From the NCBI GenBank assembly GCA_016704895.1, contig JADIZG010000012.1, forward strand, positions 1-64,000: a stretch of 64,000 nt of DNA, given 5' to 3'. This stretch comes from Betaproteobacteria bacterium (GTDB lineage: Bacteria; Pseudomonadota; Gammaproteobacteria; Burkholderiales; Casimicrobiaceae). Shown in pieces: positions 24,920 to 35,211 of this stretch. Position 1 is the stretch's first letter. Each line of letters begins with the position of its first letter. Below the pieces are notes generated by a model, which did not search any database, had not been told where the DNA came from, and worked only from the letters and a program-made list of their open reading frames with translations. The position numbers and the translations under genes were made by a program.

Positions 24920-25660
24920 ATGGTCCTCCTGATCAATCTGGAATCGGCGCAGTTGCGCCGTGCCGCCATGACCAGACGCCTCGCAGACCAGGGGCTGCGC
25001 CACGCGCGTGTCGGCGTCGACATGCGCCACCTGTCGCGCGACAAGGTCACGGCGTGGTGCGCGTCGGCGTTCCCGACGCTCGCGTTCGATCTCGGCGTCC
25101 TCTCCTGCGCGGAGGTCGGGTGCTGGGCGTCGCACCTGACCGCATGGCGGTGGCTCGTCGAGCATTCCACGAAGCGCTTCTGCACCGTCCTCGAGGACGA
25201 CGTCGTCCTGCGTCCGGCGTTCGCGGCGGCGATCGCGACGCTCTCGCAGCGCCCCCATCCGTTCGACGTGGTCTACCTCGGGACGTCGTCGCGGAACCTG
25301 TCGTCGCGGCGGCGCACGCTCGTCGGGTCCTGCGCCATTCACGAGCCGGTGGGAACCGTCTACAACACGTGGGGCTACGTGATCTCGCGTGCCTGGATCG
25401 AGCGCTTCTTCGAGCAGCCGTCGGTCGCCATCCGCCTGCCGATCGACCATTTCCTGGGCGGGCGCGCGCACGTGCAGAAGCCCCGGGTCGGCGTCCTCGT
25501 ACCCGCCGTGGTCGCCGAGGATACGGCGCTCGCGCGGGCGTCTCAGATCCAGCCGCACACGTTCCGTCTGGATCGCGCCCGGCTCCTCGAGTACGCGCGG
25601 CGCCGGTTGCTCGGTAGCCGCGTGGGCGACCTCTACTACGGCATCTACCGCTGGCTCTAG
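24920..25660 (+). CDS. Glycosyltransferase family 25 (LPS biosynthesis-type)
   Basis: Protein of 246 residues of the GT25 family, which transfers hexoses in lipooligosaccharide or O-glycan assembly. N-terminal VLLINLESAQLRRAAMTRRL is the usual family start, SHLTAWRWLVE and the acidic VLEDDVVL motif (about residues 90-97) follow, and the YVISRAWIERFF segment is also typical. The ATG at 24920 is preceded by a GGG-rich but not classical binding site. It has no LPS gene neighbours; it lies in the accessory block between an IS remnant and the broken DUF1800 gene. Confidence 0.85.
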   Translation: MVLLINLESAQLRRAAMTRRLADQGLRHARVGVDMRHLSRDKVTAWCASAFPTLAFDLGVLSCAEVGCWASHLTAWRWLVEHSTKRFCTVLEDDVVLRPAFAAAIATLSQRPHPFDVVYLGTSSRNLSSRRRTLVGSCAIHEPVGTVYNTWGYVISRAWIERFFEQPSVAIRLPIDHFLGGRAHVQKPRVGVLVPAVVAEDTALARASQIQPHTFRLDRARLLEYARRRLLGSRVGDLYYGIYRWL

Positions 25661-25944
25661 CGTCGTGCCGCCCCTGCTCGACCTGCGCGCCGAACCGCCA
25701 ACGGTCGAGGCGCAGCTCGAAGGCGCGGCCGGAACGGCCAGCCGACTCGAGTTGCGCCCCTGCACGTTGCGCCTCGCGAAGCAGTGAGCGTTCCACTGCC
25801 CGATTTTTCGCATGACCGGACGGGGCAATTCCCAGTCCGCGAGCGTATGCTCCCCTGGATCCGCCTGTCCGGATCCCAATGGAGTCGACCCATCGCAGTC
25901 CCCCGTCGGCCACGCAGGCGGGGTCTTGCAGAGGAAAATCGGCC

Positions 25945-28118
25945 GTGCTGCGATATCCGACGTCGCCCCCGGACCCAGGACGCGCGCTGCGGCGCCTGGC
26001 GGCCCCCGCCGCGTTCGCGCTCGCGGCGATCCACGCCGCGCCCGCCATCGGAGCCGCCGGCACCGCGGTCGAGTACTACAACTCGGCACTGAAGCACTAT
26101 TTCATGACCGCCTTCCCGGAGGAGGCGGCGATGATCGACCAAGGCAACCTGGTCCAGGGCTGGAAGCGGACCGGCGGCGAGTTCACCGTCTACACGGATC
26201 CTGCGCCCGACCGGCGCCCGGTGTGCCGGTTCTACGGCGCGATCGGCCTCGGCCCGAAGTCGCACTTCTACACGGCCGACCCGGCCGAATGCGAGTGGGT
26301 GAAGACGCTCCCGGCGTGGAAGTACGAGGCGATCGCTTTCCACATTCCGATCCCGGTCAACGGCTCGTGCGGCCCCGGTTCCACGCCGGTGTACCGCAGC
26401 TTCTTCAGCGACCAGATCGCCGACGTCAATCACCGGTTCACCGCAGACCTGACGGCGGCGGCGCGCATGCCCGAAAAGGCCGGCTGCGTCCGAAGGAATC
26501 GTGATGTGCGCCCGGCTGTCGGACGCCGACGTCGAAGCCGATATCGTCCGGCTCGAGCAGGCGACGCTGGGCCCCACCGAGGCGGCCGTCCAGCAGGTGA
26601 AGGCGAAGGGTGTCGCGCCGTGGATCGACGAGCAGCTCAAGCTCAACGTCACGCGCTACACGCAGCCGCCCTGGTTCGATCCGCCGATGGACCCGACCAA
26701 GTGCATGAACGACCCGACGCCGCCGGTCACGCCGGAGAAGTACTGCGGCTTCCAGCGCAGTGGAGCCCCCAGCCGGTCGCGCCGAGTTCTTCCGCAGTCG
26801 AGGACCGCGCCCGACCAGCCCGCATGCGCATGGCGCACGTCTGGCACCAGATCTTCGTCGTGTCCGCGGTCGCGTTCGGCGAGACCTACGCCCATGCCGA
26901 GTTCCAGCAGCGCCTGCGCGACCACGCCTTCGGCACGTTCGAGAACCTGCTGCTCAAGTACACGCTCTCGCCCCAGCTCGGGAACTTCCAGACCTGGGTG
27001 AAGAACATTCCCGAGCACGACGGCATCCGCCCGAACGAGAACTTCGCGCGCGAGCTGATGCAGCTCTTCACGATCGGCGTGAACGCGCTCGACGAGGACG
27101 GGACGCCGAAGCTGGACGCGAAGGGCCAGCTCGTTCCGACCTACCGCCAGAGTGACATCGAGGAGCTCGCGCGGGTGCTGACCGGCTACACGTTCCCGAC
27201 GAGGCCCGGCCGGTCGCCGGATTTCTGGGGCAACGCGAACTACTACGTCGGCGACATGATCCCGTTCGACCAGTGGCACGACAGCGGCACGAAGATCCTG
27301 CTCTCCGTGGCGACTCATCCTCAACGCAGGCGGCAGCGCGAGCGCCGACGTCCGGGCTGTGGTGAAGATGCTCGTCGACCATCCGAACACGCCGCCGTTC
27401 ATCGTCCGGCAGCTGATCCAGAAGATGGTCACAAGCTCGCCGACGCCGGATACATCCGGCGCGTCGTTCAGGTGTTCAAGAACAACGGTCAGGGCGTGCG
27501 CGGCGACCTGGCGGCCGTCACGCGGGCGATCCTGCTCGATCCGGAAGCGCGCGGAGCGCGAAAGGTCGACACGGAATACGGCCGCCTGCGGGAACCCGTC
27601 CTGTTCTGGACCTCGATGATCCGCGGACTCGACATCGAGACCGACGGCTACAACCCGTACACAGCTCGGCTTGGCAGAGCGCGCAGCCGCTGTTCAACGC
27701 CCCGACCGTGTTCAACTACTACCCGGCCGACTACGTGCTGCCCGGGACGAACGTCCCCGCCCCCGAGTTCGGGATCTTCACGTCAGCCGAGTTCCTCAAT
27801 CGCTTCAACCAGGTCAACGACCTGCTCTACAACGTCGACCAGCCTTGGAACGCCGAGTGGTGGGGACCGCAGCCGTTCCCTACAACGCCGTCGGGCACGA
27901 AGAGCCCGGCGCTCACGACCTTCCTGCCCGACGCCTCGAATCCCGACGTGCTCGTCGACCGGCTGACCCGGCTCTTCATGCACGGCGCCATGCGACCGGA
28001 GATGCGCAAGACCATCGTCACCGCGGTCGGCAAGCTCCCGGCGAACGACCCGCTGCGCCGCGTGAAGATGGCGGTCAACCTGATCCTGGTGTCGGTCGAC
28101 TACCAGGTGCAGAAGTGA
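25945..28118 (+). pseudogene. DUF5648-like domain fused to DUF1800, multiple frameshifts
   Basis: A GTG at 25945 with GAGGA upstream starts a signal peptide (LAAPAAFALAAIHAAPAIGA), then a DUF5648-like module (VEYYNSALKHYFMTAFPEE, VCRFYGAIGLGPKSHFYTAD, YRSFFSDQIADVNHRFTAD). After a frame change near 26497 (toward GIVMCARLSD) the DUF1800 domain follows: RMAHVWHQIFVVSAVAF, GIRPNENFARELMQLFTIGV, VLTGYTF and FNAPTVFNYYPADYVLPG. Frame changes are inferred near 26497, 26755-26830 (several), 27310, 27440 and 27665, from conserved segments switching frame. The C-terminus is open to TGA at 28118. Decay and sequence error cannot be separated here. Confidence 0.75.
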
Positions 28119-28125
28119 GGCGGCC

Positions 28126-29494
28126 ATGAAGACTTCGCGTCCCGCGTTGCCTTCCACCTACCGCCGACGGCTGCTCCAGGCCATGGCGGCGGGCGGCATG
28201 ATCGCCGCGATCGACCGCAACCGGGCGCTCGCCCAGGCCGCGCCGGACTACAAGGCGCTCGTGCGTCTATCCGCAGGGCGGCAACGACGGCGAGAACACG
28301 CTCGTCCGCTATGACGCTGCCGGCTACCAGAAGTACGCGTCCATCCGGCCACCCTCGTCCGGCATCCACCTGCCGCAGGCGCAGCTGCTGCCGATCCAGC
28401 CCGGCAACCTCGCCACGCCGTTCGGATTCCACCCGGCGTGCGGCCCGCTCAAGACGCTCTTCGACCAGAAGCGCCTCGCGGTGATCGCCAACGTCGGCAT
28501 GCTCGCGCAGCCGTCGCCACCGAGCGGGCCCGAGAGCGGGGCACGACGCGCCCGTCGAATCTCTTCTCGCACTCCGACCAGGAACTGGCGGTGCAGAGCG
28601 GCGATTCTCGGGCTTCACACGCACCGGGCTGGGGCGGCCGGATCGCCGACCGGCTGGACGCCGCCAACGCCGGCACGCTGTTCCCGGCGCTCACGTCGAT
28701 CAACGGGTTGCGGACGTTCGCGGCGGGCCTCGCGTCGATACCGCTCACGGTGCCCGACAACCCCTGGTTCACGCTCTACAGCAGCAACCGCTACGACTTC
28801 GACGTGCTGCGCGACGCGGCGATGCGCGAGATCCTCTCGCTGTCGCGGGCCAACGTCTACGACGACGTCGCGCAGATCCTGTCCGAGGAGGGGCTCGCCT
28901 CGTCGGTCGTCTTTCCGATCCTGCAGAACCCGTCGTCGGTCGTCGCGCCGTACTTCGCGAGCCTCGACACGAACGTCTCGCGCCAGTTGAAGACCGTCGC
29001 GATGCTGATCGAGGGGCGCGGTCAGACGAAGGTGCGCCGGCAGGTGTTCTACGTGCACCAGTGGGGCTACGACACCCACGGCGGCCAGGCTGGCATCCAC
29101 CAGGGCCTGCTCGCCGACCTCTCGCAGGGGCTCGCGGCGTTCGACGCCGCGATGACCGCGCTCGGCGTCGCGAGCGGCGTGACGACGTTCACGCTGTCCG
29201 AGTTCGGACGCACGTGGAAGCCGGCGTCGAATGCCGGCACCGACCACGGATGGGGGAACTACGCGTTCGCCCTTGGGCGGCGCGGTCAGGGCGGCACTTT
29301 ACGGCACTGTGCCGACGCAGGCGCTCGACGGCCCGGACGACCTGGGCAAGGACGGTCGCTGGATTCCGACGACGTCGCTGGACCAGTACGCCGCGACGCT
29401 CGTGCGCTGGCTGGGCATCGCGGAAACCGACCTGCCCTACGTGCTCCCGAACCTCGGCGCGTTCCCGGTCAAGGACCTGGGCTTCATGGCGTGA
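28126..29494 (+). pseudogene. DUF1501 family protein, second copy, multiple frameshifts
   Basis: Begins MKTSRPALPSTYRRRLLQAM, a signal-like N-terminus, 7 bases after the DUF1800 gene. Conserved pieces occur in different frames: VYPQGGNDGENTLVRYDAAG (shift near 28268), FGFHPACGPLKTLFDQKRLA, LFSHSDQELAVQSGD and WGGRIADRLDAAN (shifts near 28520-28640), HQWGYDTHGGQAGIHQGLL and FTLSEFGRTWKPASNAGTDH, then GAVRAALYGTVPTQ onward (shift near 29283) to the stop. All main DUF1501 blocks are present, so the ancestral protein was full length. It pairs with the preceding DUF1800 gene exactly as in the intact pair at 7.5-10.3 kb. Confidence 0.78.
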
Positions 29495-29499
29495 CGCGG

Positions 29500-29640
29500 A
29501 CGCCGGGCGCGACGCAACGTCGCTTCGGAATCGAGCGTGCGCCACGCCAGGCGAGGGGTCGGAGAGCCGCAGGCCGAGCACGTCGGTGCAGAAGCGCGCC
29601 ATGCGCACCGCGTCCGCCGAGCGTGTGCCGGTCGCGCGTC
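29500..29640 (-). pseudogene. Possible VOC (glyoxalase-fold) gene fragment
   Basis: A minus-strand frame encodes about 35 residues with the look of a VOC-domain segment (ADAVRMARFCTDVLGLRLSD), directly behind the stop of the PP-loop gene and facing the DUF1501 end. No rest of a VOC protein is present. It may be the debris of a rearrangement, or a chance likeness. Confidence 0.3.
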
Positions 29641-31219
29641 AGCCGGAGCGGTACCGGCGGCTCGTCTTCGCGTAGCCCCAGTGGAAGTGGTAGAGCGAGG
29701 TCGAGCGCCACATCATGTGCAGGCGATCGCTGCCCGACAGGTCGAGCGCCGCGGACACGGGCGGCAGGTGCGAGTAGATCGAGCGCAGGTAGGTGAGCCG
29801 GCGGTGCAGGCCGATCCGCTCGGTGACGGGTCGGGGATCGAGCTTCCGCAACACCGCGGCCGGCACCTCCGACCGCAGGAAATCCTGGAAGTCGCGCTCG
29901 CTCTCGTCGTTCAACTCGCGCGACCCCATCCCCGCGCCGAGCTTGCGCTGCCCGAACCACGCGCGCGGCACGCCGGCCTCTTCCGCGATCCGGCGCGCGA
30001 TCGGCCGGTCGTAGTAGCCCGTCCCGAGCTTCCACGGCCGCATCTCCGCCGATCGCGTGATCCTGAAGATCGCCGGGCCGTTCCGCGCACCCACGTAGGG
30101 CAACGGGAAATGGACGAAGCCCGTGCGCAGCCGGAACTCGCCCAACGCCTGGCCCGACAGGTGGCAGTCGTCCCGCTCGGCGAAATCGATGCGGCTGCAC
30201 CTCGCCGTCGGGCCCCAGTAGCGCTCGCCGTGCCGGCCGGACACGAAGACGCTGCCGCGCAGCACGTCTTCCATGAGCCGCGCCGTGGCGTCGGTGATCG
30301 CCGCCGGGCTGCTGATGAAGAATTCGGCACGCGGATGCCCGGGAAGCGTCGCGAGCGCACGCCGGTCGAATTTCGCCACCCGCATGCCTAGCGCGCGCAA
30401 CGTGTCGGCGCCGCTGTCGTCGTCGATGCGCTCGGTGACGCCGACGAGCGGATGCCCGGACGGCGCGGCGCTGCGGACGAACGTCACGCCTTCGCGGCAT
30501 CCCGCGAGGCTGGCGATCGTCGCGGACGCCGTCGAATCGTAGCCGCGGGAGCAGGCGGCGACCAGGCGATACGTCGCGGCCCGACGCGGGTCCGCGGCGT
30601 TGGCCGCGAGCCTGCGGGTCGTGCCCAGCAGCAGGGCGGCATAGTCCGCGTAGCAGGTCGGCGGGTCGCCCGGCGGCCGGTCGACGCGTTCGAGCGTCGC
30701 ATCGGCGCGCAGGCGCAGGTTGCAGCACGAATGGAGCTCGACTCGCCTGCCCGACGCAGTGCGCAACCGGGTCGGCGGCGCCGCGATGCCCCGACGCACG
30801 TGCCCGACGAAGTCGAAGAAGTAGCCGGGATGCGCGAGATCGAGCCCGTCCCCGGCTTCCGTGAGCAGGAACGCGAGCGAATTCGACACGCGGATCCCAC
30901 CACCGTCGCGCAGCACGAACAGCCGCTCGAGCGGATGGAACGGCGCGGCGAAGACGAGCGCGTCGCCGCGCATGCGCGCCCCCGACCCGGCGAGGGTGCC
31001 GGCCCGGTCGACGTCGAACGCGCCGAAGTCGCCGTCCCACGCGCCTTCGACGAAGCCCTCGTCGCGCGTCACGACACCGATGCCGTGACGCACGCGCACC
31101 GGCGAGCCGGGCCGTGCGCGAGCGCACCATGCGAGCGGCGGCAGGTGCGCGAGCGGCTCGAATTCGATCGTCAGGATACGCGGTCCTCGAATGCGCGGCG
31201 CCACCGCGAAACCCGTCAA
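29639..31219 (-). CDS. PP-loop/asparagine-synthase-like protein of unknown function
   Basis: Protein of 526 residues that I do not recognise as a named family. Residues around 95-125 (FAAPFHPLERLFVLRDGGGI, then VSNSLAFLLTEAG) resemble the end of the glutaminase-like domain of asparagine synthases, but no N-terminal catalytic Cys is present. Near residue 220 CSRGYDSTASATIAS resembles the PP-loop (SGGxDS) of ATP pyrophosphatases, with Gly-Gly replaced by Arg-Gly. The C-terminal part is rich in Arg, Tyr and His. A ligase or adenylating role is inference. It lies 28 bases after the GspE/PilB-like gene on the same strand, so the two may be co-transcribed. Confidence 0.6.
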   Translation of the reverse strand: MTGFAVAPRIRGPRILTIEFEPLAHLPPLAWCARARPGSPVRVRHGIGVVTRDEGFVEGAWDGDFGAFDVDRAGTLAGSGARMRGDALVFAAPFHPLERLFVLRDGGGIRVSNSLAFLLTEAGDGLDLAHPGYFFDFVGHVRRGIAAPPTRLRTASGRRVELHSCCNLRLRADATLERVDRPPGDPPTCYADYAALLLGTTRRLAANAADPRRAATYRLVAACSRGYDSTASATIASLAGCREGVTFVRSAAPSGHPLVGVTERIDDDSGADTLRALGMRVAKFDRRALATLPGHPRAEFFISSPAAITDATARLMEDVLRGSVFVSGRHGERYWGPTARCSRIDFAERDDCHLSGQALGEFRLRTGFVHFPLPYVGARNGPAIFRITRSAEMRPWKLGTGYYDRPIARRIAEEAGVPRAWFGQRKLGAGMGSRELNDESERDFQDFLRSEVPAAVLRKLDPRPVTERIGLHRRLTYLRSIYSHLPPVSAALDLSGSDRLHMMWRSTSLYHFHWGYAKTSRRYRSG

Positions 31220-31247
31220 CGGCCGCGCGAACGCGTCGCGGCGCGCC

Positions 31248-33052
31248 TCATCCCAGCGGGGCGACCTTCATCACTTCCTCCGCGGTGGTCAGGCCCGTGG
31301 CGACCTTGACCGCGCCTGACACGCGCAGCGGGCGCATGCCGTCCCTGTGCGCCTGCTCCCGGACGCGCGCGTCGTCGGCGTGCTCGTCGACGAGCTTCCT
31401 GATCGCGGGCGTCATCACCATGATCTCGTACAGGCCCATGCGGCCGCGGTAGCCGGTCATCCGGCACTCGACGCAGCCGACGGGATCCATCCACCCCGAC
31501 GCGGGTCGCTCGGACCGCCACGGCGACGTGAGCATTCGCCAGAGATCCTCCTCCGGCGGCTCCCCCGGGCTCTTGCAGTGCGGGCAGAGCGTGCGCACCA
31601 GGCGCTGGGCCATCACGCCGAGCAGCGTCGAATTGATCAGGTAGGCGGGCACCCGAGGTCGAGCAGGCGCGTCACGGCGGTCGGCGCGTCGTTCGTGTGC
31701 AGCGTCGAGAACACGAGGTGGCCGGTGAGCGCCGCCTGCACGGCCATCTCGGCGGTGTCGCGGTCCCGGATCTCGCCCACCATGATGATGTCGGGATCCT
31801 GCCGCAGCAGCGTGCGCACGCCGCTCGCGAAGTCGACGCCGATCGACGTCTGGACCTGCATCTGGTTCAACGCCGGCTCGATCATCTCGATCGGATCCTC
31901 GACCGTGCAGACGTTCACCTCCGGCGTCGCGAGCTGGCGCAGCGTCGAGTAGAGCGTCGTCGTCTTGCCCGAGCCCGTCGGCCCCGTCACGAGGATGATG
32001 CCGTGGGGCTCGCGCACCATCTGCTCCCAGCGCGCGCGGTCGTCCGGAGTGAACCCCAGGTCGGTGAAGTCGCGGACCAGCACCTCGCGCGTGAAGATGC
32101 GCATCACGATCTTCTCGCCGAACGCGGTCGGCATCGTCGCAATGCGGAGCTCGACTTCCTGGCCGTCGGGCGCGACGGTCTTGATGCGGCCGTCCTGGGG
32201 CCGGCGCTTCTCGACGATCTCCATGCGCGCGAGGAGCTTGATGCGCGAGGTCATCGCGAGGAGCACCGGCGTCGGGATCGCGTAGACCTGGTGGAGCACG
32301 CCGTCGATGCGGAAGCGCACCTGCCCCACGTCCCGCCGCGGCTCGATGTGGATGTCGGAGGCGCGCTGCTCGAACGCGTACTGCCACAGCCAGTCGGTGA
32401 TGTGGACGACGTGGCTGTCGTTCGCGTCGAGCGTGCCGCGCTTGCCGAGCTCGACCAGCTGCTCGAAGTTCCGCGCGAGCGACACCTGCCCGGGCTGCGC
32501 CTCGGAGGCCCGCTTCATCGAGCGCGCGAGGTTGTAGAACTCGCCCAGGTAGCGCTTGATGTCGTCCGGGTTGGCGAACACGAGCTCGACGTCGAGCTTG
32601 AGGATCGTGCCGAGCTCCTTCGCCCACGACGTCACGAACGGCTCGCCGGTCGCGACGGTGAGCTTCGTCGGCGTCACGGCGACCGGCAGGATGCGGAAGC
32701 GCTCGGCATACGCGTTCGACATCGTCTGCGTGACCGCCGCGAGGTCGATCTTGAGCGGATCGATGTGCATGCAGGGCACGCCGAGCTTCGCGGCGAGCCA
32801 CTCGACCAGCCAATCCAGCGTCATCGCCGGGTGCGGCGCCTTCGCCGATTTCCAGTGCTGGGCCGCGACGAGCCCGAGCGGATGGTCGTACTGGCGCGTG
32901 CGTGTCCGGGCGAGGCGCTCCGCCTCGGCCCGCGGGACGAGACCGTCCGCGGCCATCAGCTTGAGGATGTCGTCCAGGCGCAGCCGCCGGTCGTCACCCG
33001 ACGCGGGGTCGCGGTAGGCGCCCGGACGCGAGCCGGTGATCGGCGTGGCCAT
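31248..33052 (-). CDS. GspE/PilB-type secretion or pilus ATPase (one frameshift)
   Basis: AAA+-like ATPase of about 600 residues. The N-terminal domain (about residues 1-170) is of the GspE_N/MshE_N type. Walker A is GPTGSGKTTT, the Asp box is TVEDPIE, Walker B is LRQDPDIIMVGEIRD, and the His box is FSTLHTND. A C-terminal zinc site (CPHC and CVEC) is encoded in the other frame. Near 31652 DLG must be followed by VPAYLI, but GGGTGCCC lacks one G, so the frame breaks; adding a single G restores the full protein. No other type II secretion or pilus genes are in the window, so its partner system is unknown. Confidence 0.82.
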
Positions 33053-33299
33053 GCGCGCACTCTACACGCCACGCGGGCGGCCGGTCACGGCGCCGGTGGA
33101 CCTCGCCGGAATTCCGCAGGAACGCGCCCCGGGGGGCGCTCGCCCGCCTCGAAGCGTATCCGCTGGACGCCGCGGCAACCTCGCAGCGATCGAGGTTCGG
33201 GCGGGTGTCGCGCGCGCGACGTCGACCGAGGTCGTCGCGTTCGCGCGCCGCGAGATCCCGGGCTGGCCGCGCAGGGCCAGGCACCGGGCAGAGCGAGGT
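33053..33299. other. Intergenic region without a recognised gene
   Basis: 247 GC-rich bases between the ATPase start and the end of the lipoprotein gene. I see a G run (GGGGGG near 33131) but no gene, promoter pair or repeat that I can support. Confidence 0.4.
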
Positions 33300-33853
33300 T
33301 CAGCGCTTGGGCGGCGCCGGGCCGCGCGGCGGGATCGTTCTCGGCGGCGGTCCGCGGCCGCCTCCGGGGGCCGGCGAATCGTCGACCGCCCGCTCGGTGT
33401 CGCCGGCCACCACCGTCATCACGAGCGATTGCGGCGGCGAGGACGGATCGATGATCACGCGAGCGCCCGTCACGAACTGCGTCTTTCCGCCGAAGCGGAT
33501 GCTCGCGCGCATGCTGTGGACGCTCCCGGTGAGCTTCGCCGGGTCGAGAGGCAGCGCGAACCGATCGGAACCTGCCCCCCGTCGGTCCGGATCGTCGCCT
33601 CGGCATTGACGACCGGCTTGTCCGGCTTCGTCACGTCGAGGAGCTGGACGACGAGCTCCGCATCGGGGGGAAGCGCGACCTTCTCGCGGTAGACGATCGA
33701 GCCTCGGATGACCTTGGCCGCGGGTTCCGCCTTCCCGGCCGCCGGGGCGGGGGCGGGCGTCGGCTCGACCGTCGCGCATCCCGGAACCATGACGACGGCG
33801 AGCGCCGAGGCGAGCGTGACGGACAGCGACTTCATCGGGGAGGTTCGCTTCAT
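33300..33853 (-). CDS. YbaY-like lipoprotein (one frameshift)
   Basis: Short lipoprotein with lipobox VMVPGC. ATG at 33853 or 33835 are both possible; the second gives the tidier signal, MKSLSVTLASALAVVMVPGC. The mature part has the YbaY/YscW-like pattern IRGSIVYREKVALPPDAELV, QLLDVTKPDKPVVNAEATIR, then in another frame DRFALPLDPAKLTGSVHSMR and QFVTGARVIID. The shift lies near 33572, just past a six-G run on the coding strand; inserting one base joins the parts. The C-terminal 30 residues are Pro-rich. YbaY-like proteins are outer-membrane-associated with no clear function. Confidence 0.68.
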
Positions 33854-33897
33854 GGCGGCGCGGACGATGCCACGGCGGGAGGGACAGCGCAAGGGGG

Positions 33898-35134
33898 TCA
33901 CTGCGAGCCGACCCGCGAGGCGACGCCGGAGGACCGCCCGGGCGCCGCGGGTGCGGCCGGCGGGACGGGCACCTGGAACACCTCGCGCAGGTAGGCGACG
34001 TACGACGGATCGTAGTCCATCGACTTCGACGGCTCGTCGCTGATCTTCGCGACCGGCTGGCCGTTGCATCGGGTCATCTTGATCACGATCGACAGCGCGG
34101 GGTGACCGACGTCGTTCGTGAGGTTGGTGCCGATGCCGAACGCCACCTGGCTGCGCCCCCGGAAGTGCTCGAACAGCCTGATCGCGAGCGGCACGTCGAG
34201 CTGGTCGGAGAACACCATCACCTTGGTCTTCGGATCGATGCGCATCGCCCGGTAGTGCGCGAGGAGCTTCTCGCCCCACTCGAACGGGTCGCCCGAGTCG
34301 TGGCGCACGCCGTCGAACAGCTTGCAGAAGAACAGGTCGAAGTCGCGCAGGAACGCGTCCATGCCGCACACGTCCGAGAGCGCGATCCCGAGGTCGCCGC
34401 GGTACTCCTTCGCCCACGTGTCGAACGCGAACCGCTGCGAGTCGCGCAGCCGCGGGCCCGCCGCCTGGCAGGCCTGCAGGTACTCGTGCGCCATCGTGCC
34501 CAGCGGCGTGAGGTCGTGCCGCCGCGCCAGGTCGACGTTGCTCGTTCCGACGAATTTCGGCCCGATGCCGGCCTTGAGCGTCGTGACCACCTCCTCCTGC
34601 CATGCGCGGCCATGCCGGCGCCGCGTGCCGTAGTCGGCGATTCGGAAGTCGGGATCGGCCACCGCGTTGATCCGAGCGACCTTCTCCGCGAGTCGGCGCC
34701 GGCCCTCCGAGAAATCGGTCGTCGGGTAGGTGCGCCGGTTCCACACCTCCGACACGATCGCGAGGATGGGCACCTCGAACAGGATCGTGTGGAGCCAGGG
34801 CCCCTTGATCGCGATGTCGATCTCGCCGCGGCTGCCTGCGATCGGCCGCACCTGCACGAAGCGCTGGTCGAGCTGGAAGAGGCCCAGCAGATCGACGAAG
34901 TCACTCTTCATGAACCGCAGGATGTCGCAGGTAGTCGAGTTCGTCCCGCGTGAAGCGAAGCGAGCACAGATCGGCGATCTCGCGCTCGATCTCGGGAATG
35001 AGGGGAACGAGGTCGACCCCCTCGTTGCGGCACTTGAAGCGGTACTCGGCGTGCGCCCCGGGGAAGTGGTGCAGCACGACCTGCATCATCGTGAACTTGT
35101 ACAGGTCGGTGTCGAGCAGCGACGAGATGATCAT
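33898..35134 (-). CDS. pncB: Nicotinate phosphoribosyltransferase (one frameshift)
   Basis: Enzyme of the NAD salvage pathway that joins nicotinate to PRPP. It starts MIISSLLDTDLYKFTMMQVV at 35134 and continues YRFKCRNEGVDLVPLIPEIE. A two-base loss near 34920 (CTGCGACATC where CTGCGCGACATC would keep frame) shifts it, after which FMKSDFVDLLGLFQLDQRF and the rest follow. The GTMAHEYLQA segment holds the His that is phosphorylated in this family; VRHDSGDPFEWGEK and FGIGTNLTND bind PRPP phosphates. Repaired length would be about 412 residues, normal for PncB. Confidence 0.88.
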
Positions 35135-35211
35135 CGGACGGGTTGCCGGAGGGCGGCTTGGGGCCGGTTCGCGCGATGGTACTCCACGGTGCAGCGTCGA
35201 CGGGCGCGTGG

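Noticed and set aside
31640..31665. Phase variation by repeat slippage in the ATPase and other frameshifted genes
   Set aside because: The runs are only 3-8 bases, and the affected genes include housekeeping functions.
23533..33299. Integrative element at tRNA-Ser
   Set aside because: No integrase, no second attachment-like repeat and no plasmid or phage genes; only an accessory block is supported.
33898..35134. Programmed ribosomal frameshifting in pncB (and nth, livM)
   Set aside because: No slippery heptamer or downstream structure was seen; the breaks fit base loss in CG or G runs, and these families are not known to use frameshifting.
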